Shown: piece by piece, positions 7,756 through 15,851 of the stretch
How the letters are laid out: each line of letters opens with the position of its first letter
Position numbering within the stretch: the stretch's first letter is position 1
Assembly (NCBI RefSeq): GCF_003202205.1
Contig: NZ_PDOG01000001.1
Coordinates: 953,048-1,017,047 of the forward strand
Direction: 5' to 3'
Source: Halomonas sp. LBP4
Lineage (GTDB): Bacteria; Pseudomonadota; Gammaproteobacteria; Pseudomonadales; Halomonadaceae
DNA: 64,000 nucleotides
The notes under the pieces: generated by a model
Told to the model about the DNA's origin: nothing
Database searches by the model: none
What the model saw: only the letters and a program-made list of their open reading frames with translations
Program-made: the position numbers and the translations under genes

Positions 7756-8271
7756 TCAAGCCTCGGCGACATTGATGATCATCATGGGGATCGAAAGGTG
7801 GTGCAGGACATCCTCGGTCACGCTGCCTTCAAGCAACCGCTTCACGCCAGCACGTCCGTGGCTCGCCATGGCCACCAGCGCCACATGCTGCAGTTTGGCG
7901 AGTTCCACGATTTCCTCGGCCGGCTTGCCGAAGTGGATGGCGACCGAGACGTCGTACCCCTTCGATCTCAGGTCAGTGATGTCATCCTCCAATTCACGAC
8001 GAAGCTTCTCCTCGAAGGAGCTCCATTCCGTGTCCCGGAAGATGGGATGAGGATCCGCTTCCTGGTCCAATGTCGTCACGACACCATAGGGCCCCAGGAT
8101 CATCGGCCGAGAGGTGACGTTGCTCAAGTCGAACTGGCTGGAGGGCACCGGGGCGGCCCGCAACAGGAGAATCTCATAGCTATCGGGGCTGAAGAATTCA
8201 CACACCGGCAGAAGAATCTTGCGGCTGACGTCCGAACCGTCCATCGGAATGAGGATCTTTCGCTTGTCCAT
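7756..8271 (-). CDS. Universal stress protein, UspA family
   Basis: A 171-residue cytoplasmic Usp protein. The start MDKRKILIPMDGSDVSRK is the standard first strand and loop, and the C-terminal ALVAMASHGRAGVKRLLEGSVTEDVLHH holds the GxxG nucleotide-binding motif of the ATP-binding class. ATG 8271 was chosen because it gives this normal N-terminus and follows GGCAGG; ATG 8289 would add six residues. A long insert around residues 40-80 (RAAPVPSSQF...DQEADPHP) makes it somewhat longer than the usual 140-150. It is a single gene with no obvious operon partner. Confidence 0.87.
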   Translation of the reverse strand: MDKRKILIPMDGSDVSRKILLPVCEFFSPDSYEILLLRAAPVPSSQFDLSNVTSRPMILGPYGVVTTLDQEADPHPIFRDTEWSSFEEKLRRELEDDITDLRSKGYDVSVAIHFGKPAEEIVELAKLQHVALVAMASHGRAGVKRLLEGSVTEDVLHHLSIPMMIINVAEA

Positions 8272-8442
8272 CGTGCCTGCCCTATACATGAAAAGGTGGT
8301 GATGATAATCGCTTACACGCTCTATCGATTACCTTAGCCCATGGCCCGGATCCGCACACTGCCCGCTGCTGAGCCGCCGCAAGCACAGGGGAAGGATTAT
8401 TCCTCGTCACACGAGGGGCCTGCCCTCTACCTGACGTCACAG

Positions 8443-8482
8443 CGACAAGAGGGGGCGACGCGCGCGTCGCCCCCTCTTGTCG
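8443..8482 (-). terminator. Strong stem-loop terminator after yjbQ
   Basis: An 18-bp perfect stem (8443-8460 with 8465-8482) around a CGCG loop begins 15 bases after the yjbQ stop on the minus strand. No long T-run follows, but the stem is the strongest hairpin in this part of the window. Confidence 0.65.
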
Positions 8483-8497
8483 TTCAGGCCTCGCCGA

Positions 8498-8917
8498 TCA
8501 TTTGCCTTGCAAGGTGGCGATCAGCCGCCGCGCACCGCCACGGTCGCGATGCTCGCCGAGCCAGAGGCCCTGCCAGGTCCCCAGCGCCAGGCGGCCGCCG
8601 CGCACCGCCAGGGTCAACTGGGTACCGAGCAGGCTGGCGCAGATATGGGCCGGCATGTCGTCGGGGCCCTCCAGGGTATGGCGAAAATACGGCAGGTCGC
8701 CGGGAATCCGCTCGCGCAGGAAGGCATCCAGGTCGTGGCGCACGTCCGGGTCGGCATTCTCGTTGAGCGTCAGCGACGCCGAGGTGTGCAGCAGCTGCAG
8801 GTGCAGCAGCCCCGTCGACACCTCCCGCAACCCGGGCAGACCGTCGACGACCTCGTCGGTGATCAGGTGAAAGCCGCGCGAGCGCGGCGTCAGTCGCAGT
8901 TCCTGCTGCATCCACAT
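8498..8917 (-). CDS. YjbQ/UPF0047 family protein (secondary thiamine-phosphate synthase type)
   Basis: A 139-residue protein starting [23 protein letters not shown]. Family marks are [22 protein letters not shown], with the conserved HTSASL...N, and the closing [20 protein letters not shown] (W.GI.L.E...GPR). Members form trimers with a metal-binding His/Asp/His site and complement thiamine-phosphate synthase mutants weakly; the native role is unsettled. ATG 8917 is preceded by GGGAGGAG; longer in-frame starts would add unrelated residues. Confidence 0.85.
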   Translation of the reverse strand: MWMQQELRLTPRSRGFHLITDEVVDGLPGLREVSTGLLHLQLLHTSASLTLNENADPDVRHDLDAFLRERIPGDLPYFRHTLEGPDDMPAHICASLLGTQLTLAVRGGRLALGTWQGLWLGEHRDRGGARRLIATLQGK

Positions 8918-9036
8918 GGCGGACTCCTCCCGTTCGGACAGCCTGTATCGCCATCCTAACAGGCCGGAAGTCTGGCAGAGAGTGCCGCAACGTCGACGCG
9001 ACGTGCGGCACAAGAGGGATCATGGCAACGGGTCGG

Positions 9037-9516
9037 TCAGTTGCGTGGGTCATCCGCCGGGTCTAGGTACTCGATGCCCCAGGGCCCCGTGCCGTGGAGC
9101 TGGATGACGGTCTCGCCCTCGGCGTAGCCGAACATGGGATCCCCCGGCGACATGATGGCGTAGCCGCCCACCGGCAGCGCCTGGGTGGCGTCGGGATCGA
9201 AGCTCTCGCCATGGGCGAAGTGCAGGGTGCCCTCGAGCACCGTGACCCGCTCATAGGCCGGGTGGACGTGGGGCTTGATCTCGTAGCCGTCATCGAGACG
9301 GATACGCAGGGTGAAGGGCTCCTCCTCAGCCAGGTTGCCCTCGATGATGGCAATTTCCGCGCCCTCGCCCATGGAACCCACCGGCCCCCACTCGAGCGCG
9401 TCGGGGGTGCCGATCAGGTGCCCGTCGCCCTGGTAGGTGTCGGCCTGCAGGGCGCCGCCGGCGGCGGCCAGGATGAGCCCCAGGGTGATGGCAGTGGTAG
9501 TGAGCGTGTTGTGCAT
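9037..9516 (-). CDS. Exported cupin-domain protein, predicted ECF-sigma target
   Basis: A 159-residue protein with a signal peptide (MHNTLTTTAITLGLILAAAGGALQA). The mature part is a single cupin barrel with metal-ligand motif 1 (YEIKPHVHPAYERVTVLEGTLHF) and a weaker motif 2 (GGYAIMSPGDPMFGYAEGETVIQLHG). AGGAG lies 7 bases before ATG 9516; the nearby ATG at 9522 is too close to the ribosome site. A GGGAAC-N17-CGTC element on the minus strand (9577-9603) faces this gene. It is a mirror copy of the one before the sigma-factor gene, so this protein is probably controlled by that sigma factor. The substrate is unknown. Confidence 0.75.
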   Translation of the reverse strand: MHNTLTTTAITLGLILAAAGGALQADTYQGDGHLIGTPDALEWGPVGSMGEGAEIAIIEGNLAEEEPFTLRIRLDDGYEIKPHVHPAYERVTVLEGTLHFAHGESFDPDATQALPVGGYAIMSPGDPMFGYAEGETVIQLHGTGPWGIEYLDPADDPRN

Positions 9517-9576
9517 GATCATGCTCCTCTCGAGTGTGCATGTGAGGGGCACGGCACGGGTGCCGTGTTCGCCGAG

Positions 9577-9603
9577 GACGCGGGCACCACTGCAATTGTT
9601 CCC
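9577..9603 (-). promoter_or_regulatory. Predicted ECF-sigma promoter of the cupin gene
   Basis: On the minus strand GGGAAC (9603-9598) and CGTC (9580-9577) are separated by exactly 17 bases. This is the form of group IV (ECF) promoters, and it is identical in both boxes and spacing to the plus-strand element at 9626-9652. Confidence 0.65.
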
Positions 9604-9625
9604 ATCCCCACCGGTGGCATCCGCT

Positions 9626-9652
9626 GGGAACCATCGCGCCGCTTGCCGCGTC
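9626..9652 (+). promoter_or_regulatory. Predicted autoregulatory ECF-sigma promoter
   Basis: GGGAAC at 9626-9631 and CGTC at 9649-9652 are spaced by 17 bases upstream of the sigma-factor gene. ECF operons usually transcribe themselves from such a promoter. Confidence 0.65.
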
Positions 9653-9786
9653 CCTGCCGTACCGCTTGCCTACGCCAGCCGGGCGGCCCATGCTCGAAGG
9701 AGCCCCTTATGCCCCTCGCCCATCCAGTCACCCTGCCCTCGCTGCCATGGTGCCCCACCCAGGCCGCGGAGGAGACGAGGCCGACC

Positions 9787-10413
9787 ATGAGCGATCGCCA
9801 TGCCGATCCGCGGCAGTGGTTCGAAGCTCGCCTGGAGCCGCTCCTCGACCGGCTCTACGGCACGGCCCTGCGCCTGACCCGCGACCCGGATGACGCCGAG
9901 GACATCGTCGCCGATGCGGTGGGCAAGGCCTGGCGGCGCCTCGACGAGCTGCGCGACCCGTCGCGCTTCGACGCCTGGCTATTCCATATCCTCACCAACA
10001 CCTTCATCAGCGAGTGGCGTCGGCGGCAGAGCCGCCCCCGGCCCCCGAGCGGCACCGAGCCGCCGTCCCCGGACGACCTCGACGCCGGCGACTTCACCCT
10101 CTTCCAACAACTGCATCAGCCCTTCCTGCTCTGGTGGGGCAGCCTGGAGGAGCAGTTCTTCAACAGCCTGCTGCAGGAAGACCTGCAACGCGCCCTGGAT
10201 GCCCTCCCCGCCCCCTTCCGGGTGGCGATTGTGCTGGTCGAGGTGCAGGGCTATACGTATGAGGAGGTGTCGCGCCTGCTCGGGATTCCGCTGGGCACGG
10301 TCCGTTCGCGGCTGAGCCGGGCACGCTCCCTGCTGCAGAAGGCGCTCTGGGAGCAGGCCAGGGAAGCCGGCGTGACCTCCTGCCACCCGGGACAGGGAGG
10401 GCAGCGATCATGA
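9787..10413 (+). CDS. ECF-family RNA polymerase sigma factor
   Basis: A 208-residue sigma factor. Region 2 is LDRLYGTALRLTRDPDDAEDIVADAVGKAWRRLDELRDPSRFDAWLFHILTNTFISEWRR. Region 4 is LQRALDALPAPFRVAIVLVEVQGYTYEEVSRLLGIPLGTVRSRLSRARSLL. The linker between them is long (about 60 residues) and proline-rich. ATG 9787 follows GACGAGG with a 6-base gap and is preferred. An in-frame ATG at 9709 with its own AAGGAG would add 26 residues. It overlaps the anti-sigma gene by ATGA and is preceded by a predicted self-recognised promoter. Confidence 0.88.
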   Translation: MSDRHADPRQWFEARLEPLLDRLYGTALRLTRDPDDAEDIVADAVGKAWRRLDELRDPSRFDAWLFHILTNTFISEWRRRQSRPRPPSGTEPPSPDDLDAGDFTLFQQLHQPFLLWWGSLEEQFFNSLLQEDLQRALDALPAPFRVAIVLVEVQGYTYEEVSRLLGIPLGTVRSRLSRARSLLQKALWEQAREAGVTSCHPGQGGQRS

Positions 10414-10673
10414 GCACCAGAGAGCCGAGCTGCGAGGAGGTCATCGAGCGGCTCTTCGACTATCTCGACCGGGAGCTGGATCACCTGCAGGCGGCCGATA
10501 TCGAGCGACACCTGAGTCGGTGCCGCGACTGCTTCACACGCGCCGAATTCGAGAAACGACTCCGGGCCAGGGTGGAAGCCGCCGGCACGGTGAAGGCCCC
10601 GCCGCGCCTGCGCCACCGTATCCGCGATCTGCTCGACCGGTTCGACGACCAGGCGGATGTCCCTGACCCGTGA
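10410..10673 (+). CDS. Zinc-finger (zf-HC2) anti-sigma factor
   Basis: An 87-residue cytoplasmic protein with the ZAS signature H-x3-C-x2-C (HLSRCRDC, about residues 31-38) and a Cys near residue 8 (SCEEV). It has no membrane segment, unlike many anti-sigma factors, so sensing would be inside the cell. Redox-labile zinc release is the known mode in ChrR and RsrA. The 4-base overlap with the sigma gene implies coupled synthesis. Confidence 0.85.
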   Translation: MSTREPSCEEVIERLFDYLDRELDHLQAADIERHLSRCRDCFTRAEFEKRLRARVEAAGTVKAPPRLRHRIRDLLDRFDDQADVPDP

Positions 10674-10684
10674 GGAGAGCCCTC

Positions 10685-11896
10685 ATGGTAGCCATACTCG
10701 GGTACTCACCCCGGCAGATCAGCGATGCCGTCCAGGGCATGTACAGTGCAGTGGCCGACACGCCGGACTCTCCCTTCCACTTCCCGGTCGGTGGCTCGGC
10801 CTGCCGGGCGCTGGGCTACCCCGAGGAGCAGCTGGCCGGTCTTCCGCCGCCACTACTGGCTTCCTTCGCCGGCGTCGGCTACCCCTTCCGGGCCGGAGCC
10901 ATTCGCCCCGGCGACCGGGTGCTCGACCTCGGTGCCGGCGCCGGCAACGATTCGCTGATCGCCGGCCGGCTCGCCGGGCGCGATGGCCGGATCATCGCCC
11001 TGGATCTCACCGCGGCCATGACCCGCAAGCTCAAGCGCACGGCCGAGGATACCGACAACCTTCACGTGGTCCAGGGCTCGGCGGAATGGCTACCGCTGGC
11101 CGATGCCAGCGTCGACAGCATCACCAGCAACGGCGCCCTCAACCTGGTGCCGGACAAGCGTCGCGCCGTGGCCGAGATGTTTCGGGTGCTCAAGCCCGGT
11201 GGGCGCCTGCAGCTCGCCGACGTGGTGATCCATCGTCCGGTCTCGGTGGACTGTCACGAGGATCCACGCCTGTGGGTCGAGTGCGTGGTGGGGGCCACCG
11301 TCAGGGAGGAGCTGCTGGCGCTGTTCGCGGAGGCCGGCTTCGAGGAGATCGAGGTGGTGGGCAGCCACGACTACTTCGCCCTGAGCCCCAGCGCCCAGAC
11401 CCGGGAGGTCGCGGCGAGCTTCGGTGCGCACGCCATCGAAGTCGGCATGCGCCGCGGGGACTCGGCACCTTCGCGCCTGCGGCAGTGGTGGCGGCGGCTC
11501 GACCCCAGGCGCTGGTTGCTGCTGCTGCGCCGCCGCGGGCTGCTCGGCATCGCGGCCCTGTGCCTGGCGCTGGTGAGCTGCTATGGCACCCTGGCGCTGG
11601 TCGGCCTGCTGCCGTTGCTGGGCATCGGCCTGGCCCTCGACGAGGGAGCCTGGGCCCTCGCCATCGCCGCCTTCGTGCTGCTGACCCTGGCGACGCTGGC
11701 CGCCGGCATCCGGCGCCATCACGCCTTCGGTCCGACGCTGCTGGCGACGGCGGGCAGCGCCACCATCCTCTACGCGCTGTTCGTCGACTATCGCGCCTCG
11801 GTCGAACTGGCCGGCTTCGTACTGCTGGCCGCCGCCGCCCTGTGGGACCTGCGCCAGCGGCGACGCCAGGAGGCCAGGGTGCTGGGGCTGGGCTAG
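10685..11896 (+). CDS. SAM methyltransferase fused to a C-terminal membrane (MerC-like) domain
   Basis: A 403-residue protein. Residues about 1-255 are a class I methyltransferase: motif I VLDLGAGAGNDSL, an acidic residue at the end of strand 2 (IIALDL), then VLKPGGRLQLADVV. Its layout (ACRALGYPEEQLAGLP... before motif I) resembles arsenite methyltransferases. After a basic linker (RLRQWWRRLDPRRW) come about four hydrophobic helices (LCLALVSCYGTLALVGLLPLLGIG, and others) like MerC transporters. ATG 10685 follows GGAG; GTG 10670 is an alternative. It is the third gene of the ECF operon. The metal or metalloid link is inference. Confidence 0.7.
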   Translation: MVAILGYSPRQISDAVQGMYSAVADTPDSPFHFPVGGSACRALGYPEEQLAGLPPPLLASFAGVGYPFRAGAIRPGDRVLDLGAGAGNDSLIAGRLAGRDGRIIALDLTAAMTRKLKRTAEDTDNLHVVQGSAEWLPLADASVDSITSNGALNLVPDKRRAVAEMFRVLKPGGRLQLADVVIHRPVSVDCHEDPRLWVECVVGATVREELLALFAEAGFEEIEVVGSHDYFALSPSAQTREVAASFGAHAIEVGMRRGDSAPSRLRQWWRRLDPRRWLLLLRRRGLLGIAALCLALVSCYGTLALVGLLPLLGIGLALDEGAWALAIAAFVLLTLATLAAGIRRHHAFGPTLLATAGSATILYALFVDYRASVELAGFVLLAAAALWDLRQRRRQEARVLGLG

Positions 11897-11910
11897 CAGG
11901 CTCAAATCAA

Positions 11911-11937
11911 AAAAGGGGCGCGACTCGCGTCGCGCCC
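11911..11937 (-). terminator. Rho-independent terminator of the aldehyde dehydrogenase gene
   Basis: A 9-bp stem GGGCGCGAC (11916-11924) and GTCGCGCCC (11929-11937) is followed on the minus strand by a run of T. It lies 69 bases past the stop of the minus-strand gene. Confidence 0.85.
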
Positions 11938-12005
11938 AAGCTTCTCACCGCTTACAACCCACGCTTGCCTTACGAGAGAGCCTTCACGGCGTCATGGCCA
12001 CGGCC

Positions 12006-13526
12006 TCAGAAGAAGCCCAGCGGATTGATGTCGTAGCTGACCAGCAGGTTCTTGGTCTGCTGGTAGTGCTCGAGGGCCACCTTGTGGGTCTCGCGGCCGA
12101 CACCGGACTTCTTGTAGCCACCGAAGGCGGCGTGCGCCGGATACTGGTGGTAGCAGTTGGTCCAGACGCGGCCGGCCTGGATGCCACGCCCCATGCGAAA
12201 GGCAACGTTCATGTCGCGGCTCCACACCCCGGCGCCGAGGCCGAACTCGGTGTCGTTGGCGATGGCCAGCGCCTCGGCCTCGTCCTTGAAGGTGGTCACG
12301 GCGACCACCGGACCGAAGATCTCCTCCTGGAAGACGCGCATCTGGTTGTGGCCCTTGAGCAGGGTCGGCTGGATGTAGAAGCCCTTCTCGAAGGCCGGGT
12401 CGAAGCTCTCCTTGTCGCCGCCGGCCAGGAATTCCGCACCCTCCTCGCGGGCGATGTCCATGTAGGACATGATCTTGTCGAACTGTTCCTGGGAGGCCTG
12501 GGCGCCGACCTGGACGTCGGTATCCAGCGGGTTGCCGCGCTTGATCGCCAGGGTGCGCTCCATGACCTTGGCCATGAAGACGTCGTACATGCTCTCCTGG
12601 ATCAGCGCCCGCGACGGGCAGGTGCACACCTCACCCTGGTTGAAGAAGGCCAGCACCAGGCCTTCCACCGCCTTGTCGATGAACTCCGGCTCGGCGTTCA
12701 TGATGTCGGCGAAGTAGATGTTCGGCGACTTGCCGCCCAGTTCCACGGTGGAGGGGATGATGTTCTCGGCGGCGCACTTGAGGATGTGCGCGCCCACCGG
12801 GGTGGAGCCGGTGAAGGCGATCTTGGCGATACGCTGGCTGGTGGCCAGGGCCTGGCCCGCCTCGGCGCCATAGCCGTTGACGACATTGACCACCCCGGGC
12901 GGCAGCAGGTCGCCGACCAGTTCCATCAGCTTGAGGATCGACGCCGGGGTCTGTTCGGCGGGTTTGAGCACCACACAGTTGCCGGCGGCCAGCGCCGGGG
13001 CCAGCTTCCAGACGGCCATCAGCAGCGGGAAGTTCCAGGGAATGATCTGCCCCACCACCCCCAGCGGCTCGTGGAAGTGGTAGGCCACGGTGTTGGCGTC
13101 GATATCGGCGGCCGTGCCCTCCTGGGCGCGAATGCAGCCGGCGAAGTAGCGGAAGTGATCGACCGCCAGCGGGATGTCGGCGTTGAGCGTCTCGCGCACC
13201 GCCTTGCCGTTGTCCCAGGTCTCGGCCACGGCGAGCGCCTCGAGGTTGGCCTCGATGCGATCGGCGATCTTCAGCAGGAGGTTGGAGCGCTCGGTGGCGG
13301 AGGTCTTGCCCCAGGCGGGAGCGGCGGCGTGTGCGGCGTCCAGCGCCAGCTCGATATCCTCGGCGGTGGAGCGCGGGATCTCGCAGATCACCCCGCCGTT
13401 GACCGGACTGATGTTGTCGAAATACTGGCCCTTCACCGGGGCGACGAACTCGCCGCCGATATAGTTGCCGTAGCGTTTCTCGAAGGAAACGACCGATCCT
13501 GCACTACCGGGGTTGGCGTAGATCAT
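12006..13526 (-). CDS. exaC: NAD-dependent aldehyde dehydrogenase (ExaC/PedI-like)
   Basis: A 506-residue cytoplasmic enzyme that oxidises acetaldehyde and related aldehydes made by the periplasmic quinoprotein. Marks: N-terminal [24 protein letters not shown]; coenzyme region [40 protein letters not shown]; general base glutamate in ELGGKSP; catalytic cysteine in [17 protein letters not shown] 13526 is spaced 8 bases from GGAG. It also gives the same length as Pseudomonas ExaC; the GTG at 13535 is too close to the ribosome site. It is downstream of the quinoprotein gene but separated by about 200 bases. Product aldehyde specificity is not visible. Confidence 0.9.
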   Translation of the reverse strand: MIYANPGSAGSVVSFEKRYGNYIGGEFVAPVKGQYFDNISPVNGGVICEIPRSTAEDIELALDAAHAAAPAWGKTSATERSNLLLKIADRIEANLEALAVAETWDNGKAVRETLNADIPLAVDHFRYFAGCIRAQEGTAADIDANTVAYHFHEPLGVVGQIIPWNFPLLMAVWKLAPALAAGNCVVLKPAEQTPASILKLMELVGDLLPPGVVNVVNGYGAEAGQALATSQRIAKIAFTGSTPVGAHILKCAAENIIPSTVELGGKSPNIYFADIMNAEPEFIDKAVEGLVLAFFNQGEVCTCPSRALIQESMYDVFMAKVMERTLAIKRGNPLDTDVQVGAQASQEQFDKIMSYMDIAREEGAEFLAGGDKESFDPAFEKGFYIQPTLLKGHNQMRVFQEEIFGPVVAVTTFKDEAEALAIANDTEFGLGAGVWSRDMNVAFRMGRGIQAGRVWTNCYHQYPAHAAFGGYKKSGVGRETHKVALEHYQQTKNLLVSYDINPLGFF

Positions 13527-13730
13527 GATGTGCACTCCTGCTCTGTTGGGAGATCTCTGGTGATTCGGCGGTCGGCGATGCGTCGTAGTCGTTGACCGAA
13601 CCTGTGTAAGAGCCTAGCGAAATCTGGTTGGCGGCCCATGCTGCAATGGGGGGTAACGACAGGGCCTTTGGTCGTAGTCTTCAGGAAGTGCCCGATGGCT
13701 TGCCGAGTCACCGGGCCCCCTTGGGTTACC

Positions 13731-15491
13731 TTACTGCTCGCTGGGCAGCTTGAAGGTCCACAACATGCCGCCCTGGTTGAAGTCCTTGACGACCCTGGCC
13801 ACCTCGCCACCCCATAGCGGCACCGCACCACCCCAGCCCGATGCCACGGAGATGTACTGCTCCCCGTCCATGGTCCAGGTGATAGGCGTGCCGACGACGC
13901 CGGAGCCGGTGTTGAAGCGATACAGCTCCTCACCGGTCTGCGCATCGAATGCCTTCAGGTAGCCCTCGGGCGTGCCGGTAAACACCAGGTTGCCCGCCGT
14001 GGTCATCACACCGCCCCACAGCGGAGCCGTGTTTTCATAGCGCCAGACTTCCTCGCCGGTCCTGGGATCGATGGCGCGGAGGACGCCGATGTAGTCATCG
14101 TTGACCGGCTTGATGGTGAAACCGGCGCCGAGATAGGCCGCGCCCTTCTTGTAGGAGACCGGCTCGTTCCAGATATCCATGGCCCACTCGTTGGAGGGCA
14201 CATAGAACAGGCCGGTATCCTGGCTATAGGCCATGGGCATCCAGTTCTTGCCACCGAGGAAGGCCGGCTGGGCCAGCACGGGCTCGCCCTTGTCGCCTTC
14301 CGTATCAGCCGGGTTGCCAGGCCGGCCGCCCTCGGCATAGATCGGCCGCCCATTCTCATCGAGTCCCTCGGCCCAGGTGATCTCGTCGACGAACGGGAAA
14401 CCACGGAGGTAACTGCCGTCGGTGCGGTCGAGGACGTAGAAGAAGCCGTTGCGATCGGCGGTGGCGGCCGCCTTGACGATCCCGCCATTCTCTTCATAGT
14501 CGAAGGAAATCAGCTCGTTGACGCCGTCATAGTCCCAGCCGTCGTTGGGCGTGGTCTGGAAGTGCCACTTGATGCTGCCGTCGTCCGGATCGATGGCCAG
14601 CCGCGAAGACGAGAACAGGTTGTCCCCCGGGCGCAGGTGCGAGTTCCAGGGCGCCGGGTTACCGGTACCGAAGAAGAGCGTGTCGGTGTCGGGGTCGTAG
14701 GTGCCCCCCAGCCAGGTTGCCGCACCACCGGTCTTCCACATATCGCCCGGCCAGGTCTTGCCGGCCTCACCGCCGGAGATGCCGTTCTCGACGGCTTCGC
14801 CATCCTGGTAGACATAGCCCATGTGCCCTTCAACGGTGGGGCGGGTCCAGAGCTTGTCACCGGTGTTCGGATCATACGCCTCGATCTTGCCGACGATGCC
14901 GAACTCGCCACCGGAGACACCGGTGATCAGCTTGCCCTTGACGATGATCGGGGCAGCGGTGATGGAGTACCCTTCCTGGTAATCCGCCACTTTCTTGATC
15001 CATACCACCTTGCCCGTATCCTTGTTCAGGGCGACCAGCTTGGCATCGAGGGTGGCGAAGAAGAACAGATCGCCATACAAGGCGCCACCACGGTTGACCA
15101 CGTCACAGCACGGCATGATGCCATCCGGCAGACGGGCATCGTATTGCCAGATCTCCTCGCCGGTCCTGGCATCGATGGCATAGGCGCGCGAATAGGAGGC
15201 GGTCATGTACATCACCCCATCCTTGACCAGGGGCTGGGATTCCTGGCCCCGCATCTTCTCGCCGCCGAAGGAGAACGCCCAGACCGGCTGCAGGGACTTG
15301 ACGTTGTCGGTGTTCAGAGTATCGATGGCACTGTAGCGCTGGCCCTGCAGCCCCATGCCGTAGCTCACCACGTCATCGGCCGTGGTGTGATCGTTCAGGA
15401 TGTCCTCATCGGTGACCGCATAGGCACCGGAGGAAACGGCCAGCGCCAGGGCGCTGACGACAAACTGCTTACTGATTGGACTCGATCTCAT
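13731..15491 (-). CDS. PQQ-dependent alcohol dehydrogenase, lanthanide type (PedH/ExaF/XoxF class)
   Basis: A 586-residue periplasmic quinoprotein with a signal peptide ending AYA (about residue 25). It oxidises alcohols to aldehydes and passes electrons to cytochrome c550. Seen: the vicinal disulfide Cys128-Cys129 (MPCCDVV) that stacks on PQQ; metal ligands E196 (SGGEFG) and N278 (GTGNPAPW); catalytic D320 in WDYDGVNE. Residue 322, two after the catalytic Asp, is Asp. In the family this extra Asp marks lanthanide-dependent enzymes, while calcium enzymes have Ala, Ser or Thr there. Beta-propeller W motifs recur. ATG 15491 follows GGGAG. Upstream lie a terminator and a CCWWRGTASY box, so it has its own promoter. 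Ethanol versus methanol preference cannot be read. Confidence 0.88.
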   Translation of the reverse strand: MRSSPISKQFVVSALALAVSSGAYAVTDEDILNDHTTADDVVSYGMGLQGQRYSAIDTLNTDNVKSLQPVWAFSFGGEKMRGQESQPLVKDGVMYMTASYSRAYAIDARTGEEIWQYDARLPDGIMPCCDVVNRGGALYGDLFFFATLDAKLVALNKDTGKVVWIKKVADYQEGYSITAAPIIVKGKLITGVSGGEFGIVGKIEAYDPNTGDKLWTRPTVEGHMGYVYQDGEAVENGISGGEAGKTWPGDMWKTGGAATWLGGTYDPDTDTLFFGTGNPAPWNSHLRPGDNLFSSSRLAIDPDDGSIKWHFQTTPNDGWDYDGVNELISFDYEENGGIVKAAATADRNGFFYVLDRTDGSYLRGFPFVDEITWAEGLDENGRPIYAEGGRPGNPADTEGDKGEPVLAQPAFLGGKNWMPMAYSQDTGLFYVPSNEWAMDIWNEPVSYKKGAAYLGAGFTIKPVNDDYIGVLRAIDPRTGEEVWRYENTAPLWGGVMTTAGNLVFTGTPEGYLKAFDAQTGEELYRFNTGSGVVGTPITWTMDGEQYISVASGWGGAVPLWGGEVARVVKDFNQGGMLWTFKLPSEQ

Positions 15492-15617
15492 TGTTGCGCT
15501 CCCACTTCTCTTGTTTTCACGTTTCCGCAACGAACCGGGAACTCTTCCCGCCTCTTGGGTAATTCTTGGCGGCAAGCCCTCATGCAACAATCGAACTCTC
15601 GCACAACATCCCTCATC

Positions 15618-15627
15618 ACTTGGTAGT
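15618..15627 (+). promoter_or_regulatory. PQQ-regulon box upstream of the quinoprotein dehydrogenase
   Basis: ACTTGGTAGT matches the island-wide consensus CCWWRGTASY in 9 of 10 positions and lies 127 bases before the dehydrogenase start. Sequence and distance are almost the same as for the box before the cytochrome gene (17367-17376). The rest of the 15492-15851 gap holds the terminator below and no gene that I can support. Confidence 0.55.
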
Positions 15628-15644
15628 AAGACCCTCAAGGGCAT

Positions 15645-15672
15645 AAAAAAACCGCAGGAGTAACCTGCGGTT
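15645..15672 (-). terminator. Rho-independent terminator between the binding-protein and dehydrogenase genes
   Basis: A 9-bp stem AACCGCAGG (15650-15658) and CCTGCGGTT (15664-15672) with a 5-base loop is followed, on the minus strand, by a T-run (15650-15645). It separates the cytochrome/binding-protein transcript from the dehydrogenase gene. Confidence 0.85.
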
Positions 15673-15851
15673 ATTGATCGCCAGCAGATCGAGGAGTTGC
15701 CGCCGCTAAGTGCCTAATGAAAAGTTTTCGCGTATTCCATGTGTGAGAAACTCACTCTTTTCAAATGGTTGATAAACCCCCAACATTTGAAAACCTGTAT
15801 TCAGGCACTTATTCGGGAATCAGGAGCAGCGCCGCTTTCAGGGTCTCATCG

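Noticed and set aside
11994..13595. A 533-codon plus-strand frame opposite exaC
   Set aside because: It is an antisense shadow of a well-conserved aldehyde dehydrogenase, with low-complexity composition and no recognisable motif.
13660..13680. A further CCWWRGTASY box before exaC
   Set aside because: Only a degenerate ACCAAAG core is present there on the minus strand, without the GTA that defines the other eight sites.
14562..15626. A 354-codon plus-strand frame opposite the quinoprotein gene
   Set aside because: It mirrors the codon pattern of the real gene and has no ribosome site or family features.
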